Positions 8,689 to 17,214 are shown, counted from the stretch's first letter. The stretch is DNA of 64,000 nt from Lachnospiraceae bacterium (GCA_014804445.1 JAAUZU010000019.1:26004-90003), one strand, 5' to 3'. Notes: generated by a model not told the origin, from the sequence alone. Translations and numbers: made by a program.

Positions 8689-9261
8689 TTATAATCCGGC
8701 ATCAAAGGCATGTATCTTAGCCTTCGATTGGCTGAGTGCTTTGACATATTTTATCGTCAACCACCACAGACCTTTTCCGGCAAGGAAAAACAGCAGCCCA
8801 AACAGCACGGAAAGCGGAAATGCCGCAAGGGGATGTGCGGTATAAGAACCGAATTGAAACATAACAAACGGAACGTCGAAGCCCAAGAGAAATCCGACCA
8901 GCTTTATGATGCCGCCTATGGGTGCGATGATGGCAGAAAGCAGCAGACCGCAAGCGAGTACGCTTGTGATGGGGAGGACAAATATACTGCCACCCGCAAG
9001 CCCTGTAAATGAGGCGATGCAGAGCAGCTTCCGAAGGCTGAAGGAGCCGTCCTTTGAGATGGAACTGCCCAGATAAGCCCTTGCAAGCTCTTTTGGGCTG
9101 CCCAGACGCTCTGTAATCTCTGTGGGCGTCAAATGCTTTTCCGCCTCCAGTTCCAACATTTCGCTTTTGATTTCTTTTATAATGTCCACCCTTTCACCGG
9201 CAGGCATTGGTCTTAAGTATCGATCCGTTTTTTCAAGATAGTCATTTAAAATTTTGTCCAT
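8689..9261 (-). CDS. HAAS-domain (DUF1700-like) membrane protein
   Basis: The start at 9261 follows AAAGGA; the longer frame upstream has no ribosome site. The N-terminal 75 residues form the helical HAAS signaling domain (LNDYLEKTDRYLRPMPAGERVDIIKEI, LTPTEITERLGSPKELARAYL). Three to four membrane helices follow. In Firmicutes this domain is typically encoded next to a PadR regulator, as here with a 46-bp gap on the same strand. The partnership probably senses a membrane condition, but the effector is unknown. Confidence 0.82.
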   Translation of the reverse strand: MDKILNDYLEKTDRYLRPMPAGERVDIIKEIKSEMLELEAEKHLTPTEITERLGSPKELARAYLGSSISKDGSFSLRKLLCIASFTGLAGGSIFVLPITSVLACGLLLSAIIAPIGGIIKLVGFLLGFDVPFVMFQFGSYTAHPLAAFPLSVLFGLLFFLAGKGLWWLTIKYVKALSQSKAKIHAFDAGL

Positions 9262-9307
9262 GTGAGTCAATCCTTTCTTTTTATTTGTGTGCCGTAGGAA
9301 TGTCTTT

Positions 9308-9652
9308 TCAGGTGTCTGCCGTACCGCCGCTGATTTCTGCAATCGCCTGCAGCAGACTCTGCCATTCCGCGGACATTGCCGCCAGATATGTTTTGCCGTC
9401 CTCCGTTATGGTGTAATATTTTCTGGGCGGCAGTCCCTCGGTAGTTTCCTGCCAGTAGGAGGAGAGCAGCCCGTCTTTTAAAAGCCGCCTGAGCAGCGGA
9501 TAGATGGTGCTTTCCTTTGCGGCGAGCATGGGTGATTTCTCCAGCTCGCTGATAATCTCATAGCCGTAATAAGCCTTTTTGCTTATCATCAGCAGAATGC
9601 AATATTCAAGTGTTCCACGCTTTATTTGGGATTTCCAATCTTCAAGATTCAA
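9308..9652 (-). CDS. PadR-family transcriptional regulator
   Basis: The winged-helix domain is clear: WKSQIKRGTLEYCILLMI, YGYEIISELE, ESTIYPLLRRLLKDGLL, PPRKYYTITEDGKTYL. The family normally begins at this point, so I place the start at the TTG at 9652. An ATG at 9727 overlaps the likely promoter and is improbable. It is the first gene of the PadR/HAAS operon and probably autoregulates it. Confidence 0.85.
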   Translation of the reverse strand: MNLEDWKSQIKRGTLEYCILLMISKKAYYGYEIISELEKSPMLAAKESTIYPLLRRLLKDGLLSSYWQETTEGLPPRKYYTITEDGKTYLAAMSAEWQSLLQAIAEISGGTADT

Positions 9653-9717
9653 TAAAACCACCGTCCCTTCGAAGTTCTGTGTTGTCGTAAGGTTTGTGAA
9701 TTCATTTGACGAGGTAT

Positions 9718-9746
9718 ATCGTACCACATAGTATATAGGAAGTCAA
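9718..9746 (-). promoter_or_regulatory. Promoter of the PadR/HAAS operon
   Basis: On the minus strand, TTGACT and TACGAT are separated by 17 bases. The start site would fall between the in-frame ATG at 9727 and the proposed TTG start at 9652, which supports the shorter protein. Confidence 0.55.
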
Positions 9747-9856
9747 CAGTAGATTGACAGGAATTTTTACAAGTGATAAGATGCATATTACTAATAGTAA
9801 TATTAACGCCGGGAAAAAATTAGGAAAATGCCAATAAAAGAGTTTCTTTAAGGTTT

Positions 9857-10059
9857 GGTAATTGCGAAGTTTAGAAATGCTGCTGTTGTCATTGTGTACA
9901 TGGTATATTCCAACGCAGACGCGCTCTCGCTCCAAGCTTACCGTAGCGGTACTAAGCTCGAAAATACCTCGCTAAGTACCGACGGTAAGCAAGGGTCTGC
10001 TTATGGAATATACCATGTGCACAATTCGAAAACGGCAAGTGTAGGTTTCGCAATTATCC
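9857..10059 (-). repeat. Long hairpin element LHE-1
   Basis: A roughly 200-bp imperfect palindrome filling much of the gap between two padR genes. The outermost arms are GGTAATTGCGAA and TTCGCAATTATCC. The next stem runs ATTGTGTACATGGTATATTC against its complement at 10004-10025, with one G-T wobble. The inner stem pairs GCTTACCGTAGCGGTACTAA (from 9935) with the segment ending at 9990, and the unpaired CTCTCGCTC strand is the family core read in reverse. Subfamily 1, together with LHE-2, LHE-5 and LHE-7. Short open frames inside it are artefacts of the palindrome. Confidence 0.85.
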
Positions 10060-10102
10060 TATGAAAGGCAGCAGGTGTTTGCTAAACTTTCTTGTAGTTA
10101 CA

Positions 10103-10180
10103 GGAAATGGGCAATATAGACAAAATAAGGGCGACTTGCCACTGCTTCGGAGCCCGTTTTTGTCTATATTGAACATTTCC
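10103..10180. repeat. Separate hairpin, not of the LHE family
   Basis: GGAAATG, two bases, CAATATAGACAAAA pairs with TTTTGTCTATATTG, two bases, CATTTCC across a loop of about 30 bases that contains GGGC/GCCC. It lies between LHE-1 and the second padR gene and lacks the LHE core. It could be a 5' leader structure or a remnant palindrome. Confidence 0.6.
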
Positions 10181-10240
10181 GTCACTTGCTGAAGATACTT
10201 CGCAATCACCAGCCTTATCACTGCCGGAAAGGAGAACACA

Positions 10241-10813
10241 ATGGAATACATTATACTCGGCCTTCTGCTCTTGAGCGACAGAACCATTTACGGACTGCGG
10301 GACAGAGTCGGCAAGGGACTGCATTTGATGTATAGCAGCAGTATGGGGAGTATTCAGGCGGCAGTCAGAAAGCTGCTGCAGCATGGATACATTCAGTATA
10401 AGGAGCTGACAGAGCAGGGAAAGCATAAGAAACTGTACGCCATCACCGAAAGTGGAAGAGCGCATTTCAAGGAGTGGGTCAACCAGCCGATGTCACAGGA
10501 AAATGTAAAAAACCCGGAACTGGCAAAAATTTATTTTATGGGCTTTGCGGATAAGGAAATCCGGAAGCGGAATATTGAGCAGTATCTGGAGGATTTAAGA
10601 GTCCGCTATCGCGCGCTTGCTGTCGTCTGCGAGGAAGGAGAGAGGCTTGCTGTTTCGGACAAGGACGGAAAAGAAACAATTCCCGAAGAAGGGCGAGAAA
10701 TTTTTGCATACCAGCTTGCGACGGCATATTACGGAAGAGATTTCCTGCAATTCCATATCGCGTGGTATGAGAAACTGCTTTTGGAAATGCAGAGAAAGGA
10801 TGGAAGGCTATGA
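10241..10813 (+). CDS. PadR-family regulator with AphA-like C-terminal domain
   Basis: A 190-residue protein with an N-terminal winged helix (MEYIILGLLLLSDRTIYGLRD, SMGSIQAAVRKLLQHGYI, KLYAITESGRAHFKEW). A C-terminal helical domain (IEQYLEDLRVRYRAL to FHIAWYEKLLLEM) is typical of the longer, virulence-activator-like PadR group. ATG start behind GGAAAGGAG. Its stop overlaps the next gene by four bases, so the two are co-translated. It probably controls the downstream hydrolase. Confidence 0.87.
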   Translation: MEYIILGLLLLSDRTIYGLRDRVGKGLHLMYSSSMGSIQAAVRKLLQHGYIQYKELTEQGKHKKLYAITESGRAHFKEWVNQPMSQENVKNPELAKIYFMGFADKEIRKRNIEQYLEDLRVRYRALAVVCEEGERLAVSDKDGKETIPEEGREIFAYQLATAYYGRDFLQFHIAWYEKLLLEMQRKDGRL

Positions 10814-11631
10814 AAAAGGTAGAACTGCCGGATTCCCCGTTGGTTTATTTTTGTGAAAAGAAAGATGACGCTGCGGAGTGGCTGCTTTTTTTACATGCGG
10901 CGTTTGTAGACCATCGGATGTATAACGCGCAGATTGCGTATTTTAAGGAACGGTACAATCTTTTACTGCCGGATACTATAGGACATGGTGAGTCTGTCAA
11001 CGCGAAAAAAGGGGACAGTCTGGATAACATGAGCGGCTGGATAAAGGAAATACTGGACAGGGAAAGCGTGGAAAAAATACACATAACAGGCGTCTCTTTG
11101 GGCGCTGTTCTGGCGCAGGATTTTGCCAATCACTACCCGGACAGGGTAAAATCACTGGCGTGCTTTGGCGGCTATGATATCAATCATTTTGATTCATCCA
11201 TGCAAAAAGAAAACGGCGGTGCACAGATGTGCATGATGTTAAAGGCGATGGTTTCTGTCAAATGGTTTGCAAAGGAAAATAGAAAAATATCCGCCTATAC
11301 GGAAGAGGCACAGGATGCGTTTTATCAGTTAAATCTGCGTTTCCCGAAAAAATCCTTTCTCTATTTAGCGACATTGAACCGCATGGTAAATGTCTGCGAA
11401 ACGGATGGCAGAAATTATCCGCTTTTGATTGGCTGCGGCGAACATGATATTCCCATGGAAAAAGAGGCGGTGAAAAGGTGGGCGGAGAGTGAGCCGGACT
11501 GCACGGTGAAAATTTTTGAGGGAGCGGGACATTGTGTCAATATGGACGTCCCGCAGGCGTTCAATGCTGCGCTGGAAGCGTTCTGGCGGGGAAAGTCAGA
11601 ATCGATGCACACGGATTTGTATCAAAAATAA
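10810..11631 (+). CDS. Alpha/beta-fold hydrolase
   Basis: A 273-residue protein with the oxyanion segment LLFLHAAFVDHRM, the acidic-turn motif LPDTIGHGES, the nucleophile elbow ITGVSLGAVLAQ (Ser in GVSLG), an aspartate region IGCGEHDIPM, and the catalytic histidine in EGAGHCVNMDVP. These complete a Ser-Asp-His triad. The HAAF segment replaces the more usual HG at the oxyanion position. The substrate is unknown. It is translationally coupled to the padR gene upstream. Confidence 0.88.
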   Translation: MKKVELPDSPLVYFCEKKDDAAEWLLFLHAAFVDHRMYNAQIAYFKERYNLLLPDTIGHGESVNAKKGDSLDNMSGWIKEILDRESVEKIHITGVSLGAVLAQDFANHYPDRVKSLACFGGYDINHFDSSMQKENGGAQMCMMLKAMVSVKWFAKENRKISAYTEEAQDAFYQLNLRFPKKSFLYLATLNRMVNVCETDGRNYPLLIGCGEHDIPMEKEAVKRWAESEPDCTVKIFEGAGHCVNMDVPQAFNAALEAFWRGKSESMHTDLYQK

Positions 11632-11715
11632 AAAATGAAAGTGGCGTTTTATGTAGTATAAAACAGGCGGCCTGCGCTCATACTATGAAAAATGTGTAAG
11701 GAAAGGAAGTGTAGT

Positions 11716-11928
11716 ATGGAAGGCTTTAACAATGCAGGCATATTCCCGGGCGAAGATATGCTTTGGGGACTTCCCGTAGCCTTTGGCATGGATGAGAACA
11801 TGAAGGCAAGAATCGGCAGCATGTCCGACGAGGAGAGAGCGGTTCTTCGGGAGAAGAGTAAAAATGTCACGAGCGAGCACGAGATGGACGAGCTGGTGCG
11901 CATGGTCGAAGAAGGTAAATTTGAATAA
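11716..11928 (+). CDS. Small conserved acidic protein, unknown function
   Basis: 70 residues from the ATG at 11716, which follows AAAGGAAG; an upstream in-frame ATG at 11692 has no ribosome site. It has no membrane helix or Cys motif. The second half is predicted helical and charged (MSDEERAVLREKSKNVTSEH). A palindrome GTTTTATGTAGTATAAAAC lies upstream near 11646. A strong terminator follows directly, so this gene probably ends the PadR/hydrolase transcription unit or stands alone. Confidence 0.6.
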   Translation: MEGFNNAGIFPGEDMLWGLPVAFGMDENMKARIGSMSDEERAVLREKSKNVTSEHEMDELVRMVEEGKFE

Positions 11929-11975
11929 AAAAGCGCCGTAGCTGACAGGTGAAACTGTGAAGCGCGGCGCTTTTT
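11929..11975. terminator. Bidirectional Rho-independent terminator
   Basis: AAAAAAGCGCCG and CGGCGCTTTTTG flank a loop of about 25 bases, with A- and T-tracts on both sides. It can end the rightward small gene and the leftward SDR operon. Confidence 0.75.
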
Positions 11976-12021
11976 GCTGTGTCTGTTTTATATTGTCGGG
12001 CTGAATTGCTGCCTTTGTGTC

Positions 12022-12354
12022 TTACTTGGGGCGCACGGTCATTCTCTCAATCAGTCCGTCTTCGGATACCTTCTGTACAGTGGCGATGGCCATCACGTGA
12101 AAGCCGCCGAAGGAGGCGATGAACTCTGCCTGTGTGTCGTTGGCAACGGCAGCCTCTAAGATAGAGTACTGGCGGAAGGAAAATTTATTCCGGAAAAACA
12201 TGGCGATTGCTTCCTTTCCGTACAGGTGGTATTCGTGCTGGGCTGTGCCGTTGGGGCAGTAATCACACAGATGCCCGTTTTTGGTAAAAAGCTCGCCCAA
12301 TGCTGTAAAATCTTTATTTTCCATTGCTTCTACATATTTTTCAATCGGTCTCAT
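12022..12354 (-). CDS. NTF2-like/SnoaL-fold protein
   Basis: A 110-residue single-domain protein with the NTF2-like pattern: an N-terminal helix MRPIEKYVEAMENKDFTALGELF, a Cys-rich turn HLCDYCPNG, GKEAIAMFFRNKF, and C-terminal strands. It lies 12 bp after the SDR gene on the same strand, so the two are co-transcribed. Members of this fold act as small isomerases, dehydratases or binding proteins. Pairing with an SDR suggests a shared small-molecule substrate, which the sequence does not identify. Confidence 0.75.
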   Translation of the reverse strand: MRPIEKYVEAMENKDFTALGELFTKNGHLCDYCPNGTAQHEYHLYGKEAIAMFFRNKFSFRQYSILEAAVANDTQAEFIASFGGFHVMAIATVQKVSEDGLIERMTVRPK

Positions 12355-12366
12355 GACATTCTCCTC

Positions 12367-13155
12367 CTAATATACTTTCTCGGTGTTTAAAAGCGCATCC
12401 GTACCGCCGTCCACAAACATAATATTGCCGTTTACGCCGCAGGAAGCGGGAGAGGCCAGAAAGACAATCACGGAAGCAATTTCCTCAGGGTCCATCAGTG
12501 TTTCCTGTCCGTATTTTGTCGGAATCGGCAGGGCGTTTAATGCCATTTTGGCGTTGGTGGACATGGTTGCGGTCATGGCAGTGTTGACATTGCCGGGCGC
12601 TACCGCATTGATTCTGACGCCGTTTGCTGCAAAGGAAGCGGAGTGACGGCGCACCCATCTTGCCAGCGCATACTTGGTTGCCACATAAATACTATTGCCA
12701 ATGGAGAGGTTGGAACCGTCCCATGAGTCTACCAGATTGAGGATGCGCTGCTCGTCGCCGATGTTGTTTAATAAGTCCGCAACATCCATTCTGCCCGCAC
12801 CCTGTGAAATGGTGTTGGAAGAGGTGACTACACAGTTGCCGTGCTTCTTTTCCAAAAGGTCGTATACGCCTCTTGCCAGCGCTACGGTGCCGAAGTAGTT
12901 TAAGGAAATAATCAGCTTTAAGTTGCCGCATGCACCGGATACGCCGGCGTTGCAAATCATGCCGTCAAGTCCTTCGGGATGCATTTCGTGCAGTGCGTCG
13001 ATTGCCTGCTGTCTGCCCTCCGGAGACGCGAGATTTACACAGATATCTCCGTCCTTTAAATCGATATTGATTACTTCATGTCCTTCTTTTTTTAATAATT
13101 CAACTGTTTTTGCGCCGATTCCGCTGGAACCGCCTGTGATAGCATAAACGCCCAT
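12367..13155 (-). CDS. Short-chain dehydrogenase/reductase
   Basis: The start at 13155 follows AAGGAGGAAA. The NAD(P)-binding glycine motif TGGSSGIG is at residues 7-14. An acidic residue follows the second strand (INIDLKDGD), suggesting NAD preference. The NAG-type motif is CNAGVSG, and the catalytic Tyr-Lys lies in YVATK, with serines in VVTSSNTIS. The C-terminus has the usual [15 protein letters not shown]. The overall pattern is close to hydroxysteroid-dehydrogenase-like SDRs of gut clostridia, but the substrate is inferred only. It is divergent from the MocR regulator. Confidence 0.9.
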   Translation of the reverse strand: MGVYAITGGSSGIGAKTVELLKKEGHEVINIDLKDGDICVNLASPEGRQQAIDALHEMHPEGLDGMICNAGVSGACGNLKLIISLNYFGTVALARGVYDLLEKKHGNCVVTSSNTISQGAGRMDVADLLNNIGDEQRILNLVDSWDGSNLSIGNSIYVATKYALARWVRRHSASFAANGVRINAVAPGNVNTAMTATMSTNAKMALNALPIPTKYGQETLMDPEEIASVIVFLASPASCGVNGNIMFVDGGTDALLNTEKVY

Positions 13156-13258
13156 GGTTATTTCCTCCTTCAAAGGTCTGTACAAATCTGATAAATCTCA
13201 TTATAATGAAAATTGATACCTTTTAAATAACCAAATCAATAAAAAATGAGGATACCAG

Positions 13259-14647
13259 ATGAAAGCGTATGATTTTTCAAAAAGAGGAAAACTTACTTTA
13301 TATGAATATTTATATCAATGTCTGAAGGAGGACATTTTAGAAGGCAAAATTGCAGCGGGAGAAAAGCTGCCTTCCAAGCGCGAACTGGCGGGCGAATACG
13401 GCATCAGTGTAAAGACCGTGGAGAATGCATACGCACAGCTTATGACGGAAGGGTATCTGGAGGCGGAGGAAAAAAGAGGTTATTTTGCGGCAAAGGTGGA
13501 GCATATGGAACGCCATCACACTACGGCGTTTTCGCAGGAAGCGCGTTATGCGGAGGAAAAATGGTTTGCGGATTTTACCTCTTCCAATACGGTCTATGAC
13601 AAATTTCCTTTTTCCCAGTGGAGCAAGGTGATGCGGGAAACTTTAAGCTATCGGGAAAAGGAACTTTTGCAGACAGCGCCTTTTCAGGGCGTGAAAGAGC
13701 TTAGGGAGGAGATTGCGGCGTACCTGTACAGAAACCGTGGCATGCAGGTGGCGCCGGACTGCATTTTAATCGGCGCGGGAACGGAATATTTATATGGAAG
13801 GCTCTTGGAACTTCTGCCGAAGGACAGCGTCTATGCGGCGGAGGACCCGGGCTACAGGAAGATTACGAGACTCTACGAAGGACATGGCGTCCCCTTCCGG
13901 TATGTACCTGTGGACGGGGAAGGAATCCGTGTGGATGCGCTTCTTGCAAGCGACGCCAGTGTGGCGCATGTATCCCCGGGCTATCATTTTCCCATGGGCT
14001 TTGTCATGCCGGTGGGGCGCAGGCAGGCGCTTTTGGCATGGGCAAAGGAGGAGCCGGACCGATATATTATCGAAGACGATTATGACTGTGAGCTCCGCTA
14101 TTTCGGAAAACCGGCACCTGCGATCCAGAGCATGGACTGCAATCACAGGGTCATTTACTTAAATACTTTCAGCAAGACGCTGACGCCGTCGCTGCGAATC
14201 AGCTATATGGTGCTTCCTGAAAAGCTGATGGACAGGTATGTGCAGAAAATGAACTATTATTCCAATACGGTGTCGAGTTTCGAGCAGTATGCGTTGGCCG
14301 CCTTTCTGGAGCAGGGCTTTTTTGAACGCCATGTAAACCGTATGCGGAAATATTACAGGGAGTACAAAAACAGGATTGTACAGTATATAAAAGAAACTTC
14401 CCTGCCGGTAACGGAAATTGGGGGCAAGGATGCGGGAACCAGACTGCTTGTCAAAGTGGATACTACGCTTACCGATACCCAGATAAAATGGGCGGCGAGA
14501 GCGGCGGGGCTTAAAATAGAATGTCTGTCGGAATTCTGTTATGAAAAAAGGCCGGAGTACGACAGCACCATTATTTTAAATTACGCGGATTTAAACGAGG
14601 ATGTGTTACACGAAGCCATCATAAGGCTGGCGCATATTTTTGCGTAA
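13259..14647 (+). CDS. MocR/GabR-type GntR regulator with aminotransferase domain
   Basis: A 462-residue fusion. The N-terminal GntR winged helix (residues about 12-78: LYEYLYQCLKEDILEGKI, LPSKRELAGEYGISVKTVENAY) is followed by a fold-type I aminotransferase-like domain. PLP-site features are DDYDCELRY and the lysine in NTFSKTLTPSLR. MocR proteins use PLP as an effector and usually control neighbouring amino-acid or vitamin B6 genes. The divergent SDR/NTF2 operon is the nearest candidate target, with about 100 bp of AT-rich shared promoter region. Confidence 0.9.
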   Translation: MKAYDFSKRGKLTLYEYLYQCLKEDILEGKIAAGEKLPSKRELAGEYGISVKTVENAYAQLMTEGYLEAEEKRGYFAAKVEHMERHHTTAFSQEARYAEEKWFADFTSSNTVYDKFPFSQWSKVMRETLSYREKELLQTAPFQGVKELREEIAAYLYRNRGMQVAPDCILIGAGTEYLYGRLLELLPKDSVYAAEDPGYRKITRLYEGHGVPFRYVPVDGEGIRVDALLASDASVAHVSPGYHFPMGFVMPVGRRQALLAWAKEEPDRYIIEDDYDCELRYFGKPAPAIQSMDCNHRVIYLNTFSKTLTPSLRISYMVLPEKLMDRYVQKMNYYSNTVSSFEQYALAAFLEQGFFERHVNRMRKYYREYKNRIVQYIKETSLPVTEIGGKDAGTRLLVKVDTTLTDTQIKWAARAAGLKIECLSEFCYEKRPEYDSTIILNYADLNEDVLHEAIIRLAHIFA

Positions 14648-14713
14648 TAATTGTCATACTAATTCTGTATCCGCCTGCAAAGAAAAGGCGGACGGCGGAA
14701 AGGCAGGGTTTGT

Positions 14714-15748
14714 ATGAGCGAGGATAATTTATGTACGGCGGGAAGCCAGAGCGTAAAACTGAAAAAAGAAGTGTACATCAACGGCAGTGCCTCCATTGTG
14801 GGCAAAAAGGAGGGAGAAGGTCCGCTTGGCCTTCTCTTTGATATGGTGGGCGAGGACGATATGTTCGGCTGTAAGACGTGGGAGGAGGCGGAGAGCAGCC
14901 TGCAGAAAGATGCGGTTTATATGGCGTTAGGAAAGGCCGGAAAAAAGCCTGAGGACATGCGCTATATTTTTGCGGGTGACTTATTGGGTCAATCCATAGC
15001 CACTTCCTTCGGTATTATGAACTACAACATACCGCTTCTCGGCGTGTATGGCGCCTGCTCCACCTGTGGAGAGTCTTTAACACTGGGCGCAATGGCGGTT
15101 TCTGGCGGGTTTGCGGATAATGTCATATGTGTCACTTCCAGTCATTTTGCCAGTGCGGAAAAAGAGTTCCGCTTTCCCTTGGGGTATGGGAACCAGCGTC
15201 CCTTATCCGCGACATGGACGGTTACGGGAAGCGGCGCTTTTGTGCTGGGAAGCAGGAAGGAAACGGGCGCAAGGGCGAGGATTACGGCGATGACGGTAGG
15301 CAAGATTGTGGACTTTGGACTGAAGGATTCCTTGAATATGGGAGCCTGTATGGCACCGGCAGCAGCGTCAACTATTGCGGCACATTTTATTGACTTTAAT
15401 AGTCAGCCGGAAGAATACGATAAAATCATCACCGGCGATTTGGGAAGCGTGGGACAGCGGGTGCTTCTCGATTTCCTGCGGGACAAGGGGTATGATATCT
15501 CCGACAGGCATATGGACTGCGGCATGGAAATCTATGATGCCGATACGCAGGATACCCATGCGGGCGGCTCCGGCTGCGGCTGCAGCGCGGTTACACTGTC
15601 GGCTTATATTTTAAAACAGATTGCAGAGGGCAACTGGAAAAAGGTGCTCTTTGTACCGACCGGTGCACTCTTAAGCAAGACCAGCTTCAATGAAGGACAG
15701 ACGGTGCCCGGGATTGCGCATGGGGTAGTGCTGGAGAGTCTGGGATAG
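14714..15748 (+). CDS. spoVAD: Stage V sporulation protein AD
   Basis: A 344-residue thiolase-fold protein of the SpoVAD family. Landmarks are VYINGSASIVGKKEGEGPLG, DMVGEDDMFGCKTWEEAES, the Cys region GVYGACSTCGESL, and the C-terminal GGSGCGCSAVTLSAY. In Bacillus, SpoVAD binds dipicolinic acid and works with SpoVAC and SpoVAE in its transport into the forespore. Here no spoVAC lies upstream (a mocR gene is there instead), and spoVAE is found only 2.8 kb further on. The usual adjacent spoVAC-D-E order is therefore broken. Confidence 0.93.
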   Translation: MSEDNLCTAGSQSVKLKKEVYINGSASIVGKKEGEGPLGLLFDMVGEDDMFGCKTWEEAESSLQKDAVYMALGKAGKKPEDMRYIFAGDLLGQSIATSFGIMNYNIPLLGVYGACSTCGESLTLGAMAVSGGFADNVICVTSSHFASAEKEFRFPLGYGNQRPLSATWTVTGSGAFVLGSRKETGARARITAMTVGKIVDFGLKDSLNMGACMAPAAASTIAAHFIDFNSQPEEYDKIITGDLGSVGQRVLLDFLRDKGYDISDRHMDCGMEIYDADTQDTHAGGSGCGCSAVTLSAYILKQIAEGNWKKVLFVPTGALLSKTSFNEGQTVPGIAHGVVLESLG

Positions 15749-15760
15749 CCTGCAAAAATT

Positions 15761-15791
15761 TGTAGAAACCAAGGGTGATTTCTGGTATACT
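15761..15791 (+). promoter_or_regulatory. Promoter of the first leader-peptide unit
   Basis: TGTAGAAA lies 25 bases (start to start) upstream of TATACT. The promoter at 17215-17245 has the same spacing and shares many bases in between, including a shared TGGTATA at the -10. Confidence 0.5.
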
Positions 15792-15833
15792 GTTTGTGAC
15801 ACATACCATAAACCTTGGAAAGGAGCTTTCTAT

Positions 15834-15896
15834 ATGAAACGATATGTTATGGCTGCGTAGCACTGGCTATTGCAATCAAATAAATTGTTATAGCCA
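15834..15896 (+). promoter_or_regulatory. Leader peptide and hairpin upstream of the CD3324-like gene
   Basis: Behind AAAGGAG, an eight-codon frame MKRYVMAA ends at a TAG at 15858. Four bases later begins a stem-loop pairing TGGCTATTGCAAT with ATTGTTATAGCCA, before the main gene's own AGGAGG. A second unit at 16530-16599 has the same plan. The arrangement suggests ribosome-dependent attenuation or translation control. Confidence 0.6.
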
Positions 15897-15933
15897 ATGC
15901 GATTCCTGAAAAATATGAATTTAGGAGGCAGAC

Positions 15934-16215
15934 ATGGGCTATATAAGAGCAGAAGAAATTCTGCCCGTTGAGATAATCGAACTGATACAACAGTATGTTG
16001 ACGGTACAAACATATATATTCCGAGAAGGCAGGAAAACCGGCAGGAGTGGGGAAGTAAAACCGCATACCGATGGGAACTGCAAGACAGGAATCAGCGGAT
16101 TTACAGGGACTATTTGTCAGGCAGGCCTGCCTGCGAGCTGGCAAAAAGCTATTATTTATCCGAAAAGAGCATACAGCGGATTATCAGACAGGAAAAACTT
16201 TCAAATGTGGGCTGA
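15934..16215 (+). CDS. CD3324-like small HTH protein
   Basis: 93 residues, ATG behind TTAGGAGG. It matches the small clostridial family with EEILPVEIIELIQQYVDG, IYIPRRQENRQEWG, and a C-terminal helix-turn-helix (ACELAKSYYLSEKSIQRII). The likely role is DNA binding. It is preceded by the MKRYVMAA leader and hairpin, and followed by LHE-2 and then a second gene with the same style of leader. No target is evident. Confidence 0.72.
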   Translation: MGYIRAEEILPVEIIELIQQYVDGTNIYIPRRQENRQEWGSKTAYRWELQDRNQRIYRDYLSGRPACELAKSYYLSEKSIQRIIRQEKLSNVG

Positions 16216-16282
16216 CTTTAAGTCGGCTCATATTTTTTTACAAAAAAGCTTGCGGCACATGTGTTTTAGGATATTTGGTAAA

Positions 16283-16498
16283 CTATAGACAATTGTGAAA
16301 CTCATATTTGCCGATTTCGAATTGTACACATGGCATATTCCATAAGCAGACCCTTGCTTGCCGTCGGTACTTAGCTGCCGTATTTTGGCAGCTTATGTAC
16401 CGCTACGGTAAGCTCGGAGCGAGAGCGAGTCTGCGTTGGAATATACCATGTGTACAATGACAACGGTATCGTTTCTGAGTTTCGCAAACGCCTATAGA
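16283..16498 (+). repeat. Long hairpin element LHE-2
   Basis: A roughly 216-bp palindrome bounded by CTATAG at both ends. The outer stem CAATTGTGAAACTC pairs with GAGTTTCGCAAACG. The next stem TTGTACACATGGCATATTCC pairs with its complement ending near 16456, with one C-A mismatch. The inner stem and apical loop follow, GCTGCCGTATTTTGGCAGC. The conserved unpaired strand GAGCGAGAGCG is at 16417-16427. Subfamily 1, in the orientation taken as forward. Confidence 0.85.
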
Positions 16499-16529
16499 TA
16501 ATCATGGGACGAAAGGAGAGATTTATTTT

Positions 16530-16599
16530 ATGACAACACCCGTTTATTCTGCATAGCGAGGCTATTGCAAATAAGAAAATAAAAAAGAAGTAATAGCCT
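16530..16599 (+). promoter_or_regulatory. Leader peptide and hairpin upstream of the DUF1062 gene
   Basis: Behind GAAAGGAGAG, an eight-codon frame MTTPVYSA ends at a TAG at 16554. Three bases later an AGGCTATT/AATAGCCT stem-loop begins, then the main gene's AGGAG. The length of the peptide, the GCA-TAG ending and the GGCTATTGCAA motif match the leader at 15834. Confidence 0.6.
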
Positions 16600-16631
16600 G
16601 CGCATCGGACTTTCATGAACAGGAGATGCAG

Positions 16632-17204
16632 ATGAGCTATTTAAGAAAAACAGAATATGAAATGATACCGCGGGAATCCTTTTTGGTGATTCATAATTGT
16701 TCCGGCTGCGGCGGGAAATCCCGTTTTAAAAACACAAAAAAATTCCGCGTCAACGCCAATGGCAGTAAGCTGGATGTCTGGCTGATTTACCAGTGTGAAA
16801 AATGCCGGCATACACTCAATCTTGCCATTTATGAGCGACAGAAGGCTTCTCTGGTGCCGAAAAATGAATACAAGGGATTTTTAAGCAATGAGGAACAGCT
16901 TGCGGAAATGTATGGTAAAAATATGCAGTTATTCAGGAAAAACAAAGCGGAGATTGACTTTGAAGCATTGCAGTATCGGTTTGTGAAGCGGCTGGATACG
17001 ACGGAAGAACATGACGGCAGGCCGCAGACTGTGATTACCATACATAATCCATATGGGCTGAAAATTCGTCCGGAAAAACAAATCGCCGAGGTTTTAGGAC
17101 TGTCCCGAAGCCGGATGAAAAAACAGATGGAACAGGGAGAAATCCGGCTGGAAAAGCTTTCGCCCTATCTTGTTACCGCCTGTGTAAATGATTTGCAGGA
17201 ATGA
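16632..17204 (+). CDS. DUF1062-type protein with zinc ribbon and HTH
   Basis: The start at 16632 is six bases after AGGAG; an ATG two codons earlier is possible. The N-terminal 60 residues hold a four-Cys zinc ribbon (NCSGCGGK ... YQCEKCRH). The C-terminal part contains QIAEVLGLSRSRMKKQMEQG, resembling a helix-turn-helix, and the protein matches the DUF1062 pattern. The role is likely regulatory or RNA-polymerase-associated, and unknown in detail. Its leader region closely resembles that of the CD3324-like gene, which suggests the same control signal. Confidence 0.7.
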   Translation: MSYLRKTEYEMIPRESFLVIHNCSGCGGKSRFKNTKKFRVNANGSKLDVWLIYQCEKCRHTLNLAIYERQKASLVPKNEYKGFLSNEEQLAEMYGKNMQLFRKNKAEIDFEALQYRFVKRLDTTEEHDGRPQTVITIHNPYGLKIRPEKQIAEVLGLSRSRMKKQMEQGEIRLEKLSPYLVTACVNDLQE

Positions 17205-17214
17205 GATAATAGAG

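Noticed and set aside
9855..10064. Open frames of 60-75 codons inside LHE-1 and the other LHEs
   Set aside because: They result from palindromic sequence, differ between copies in frame and sequence, and have no ribosome sites.
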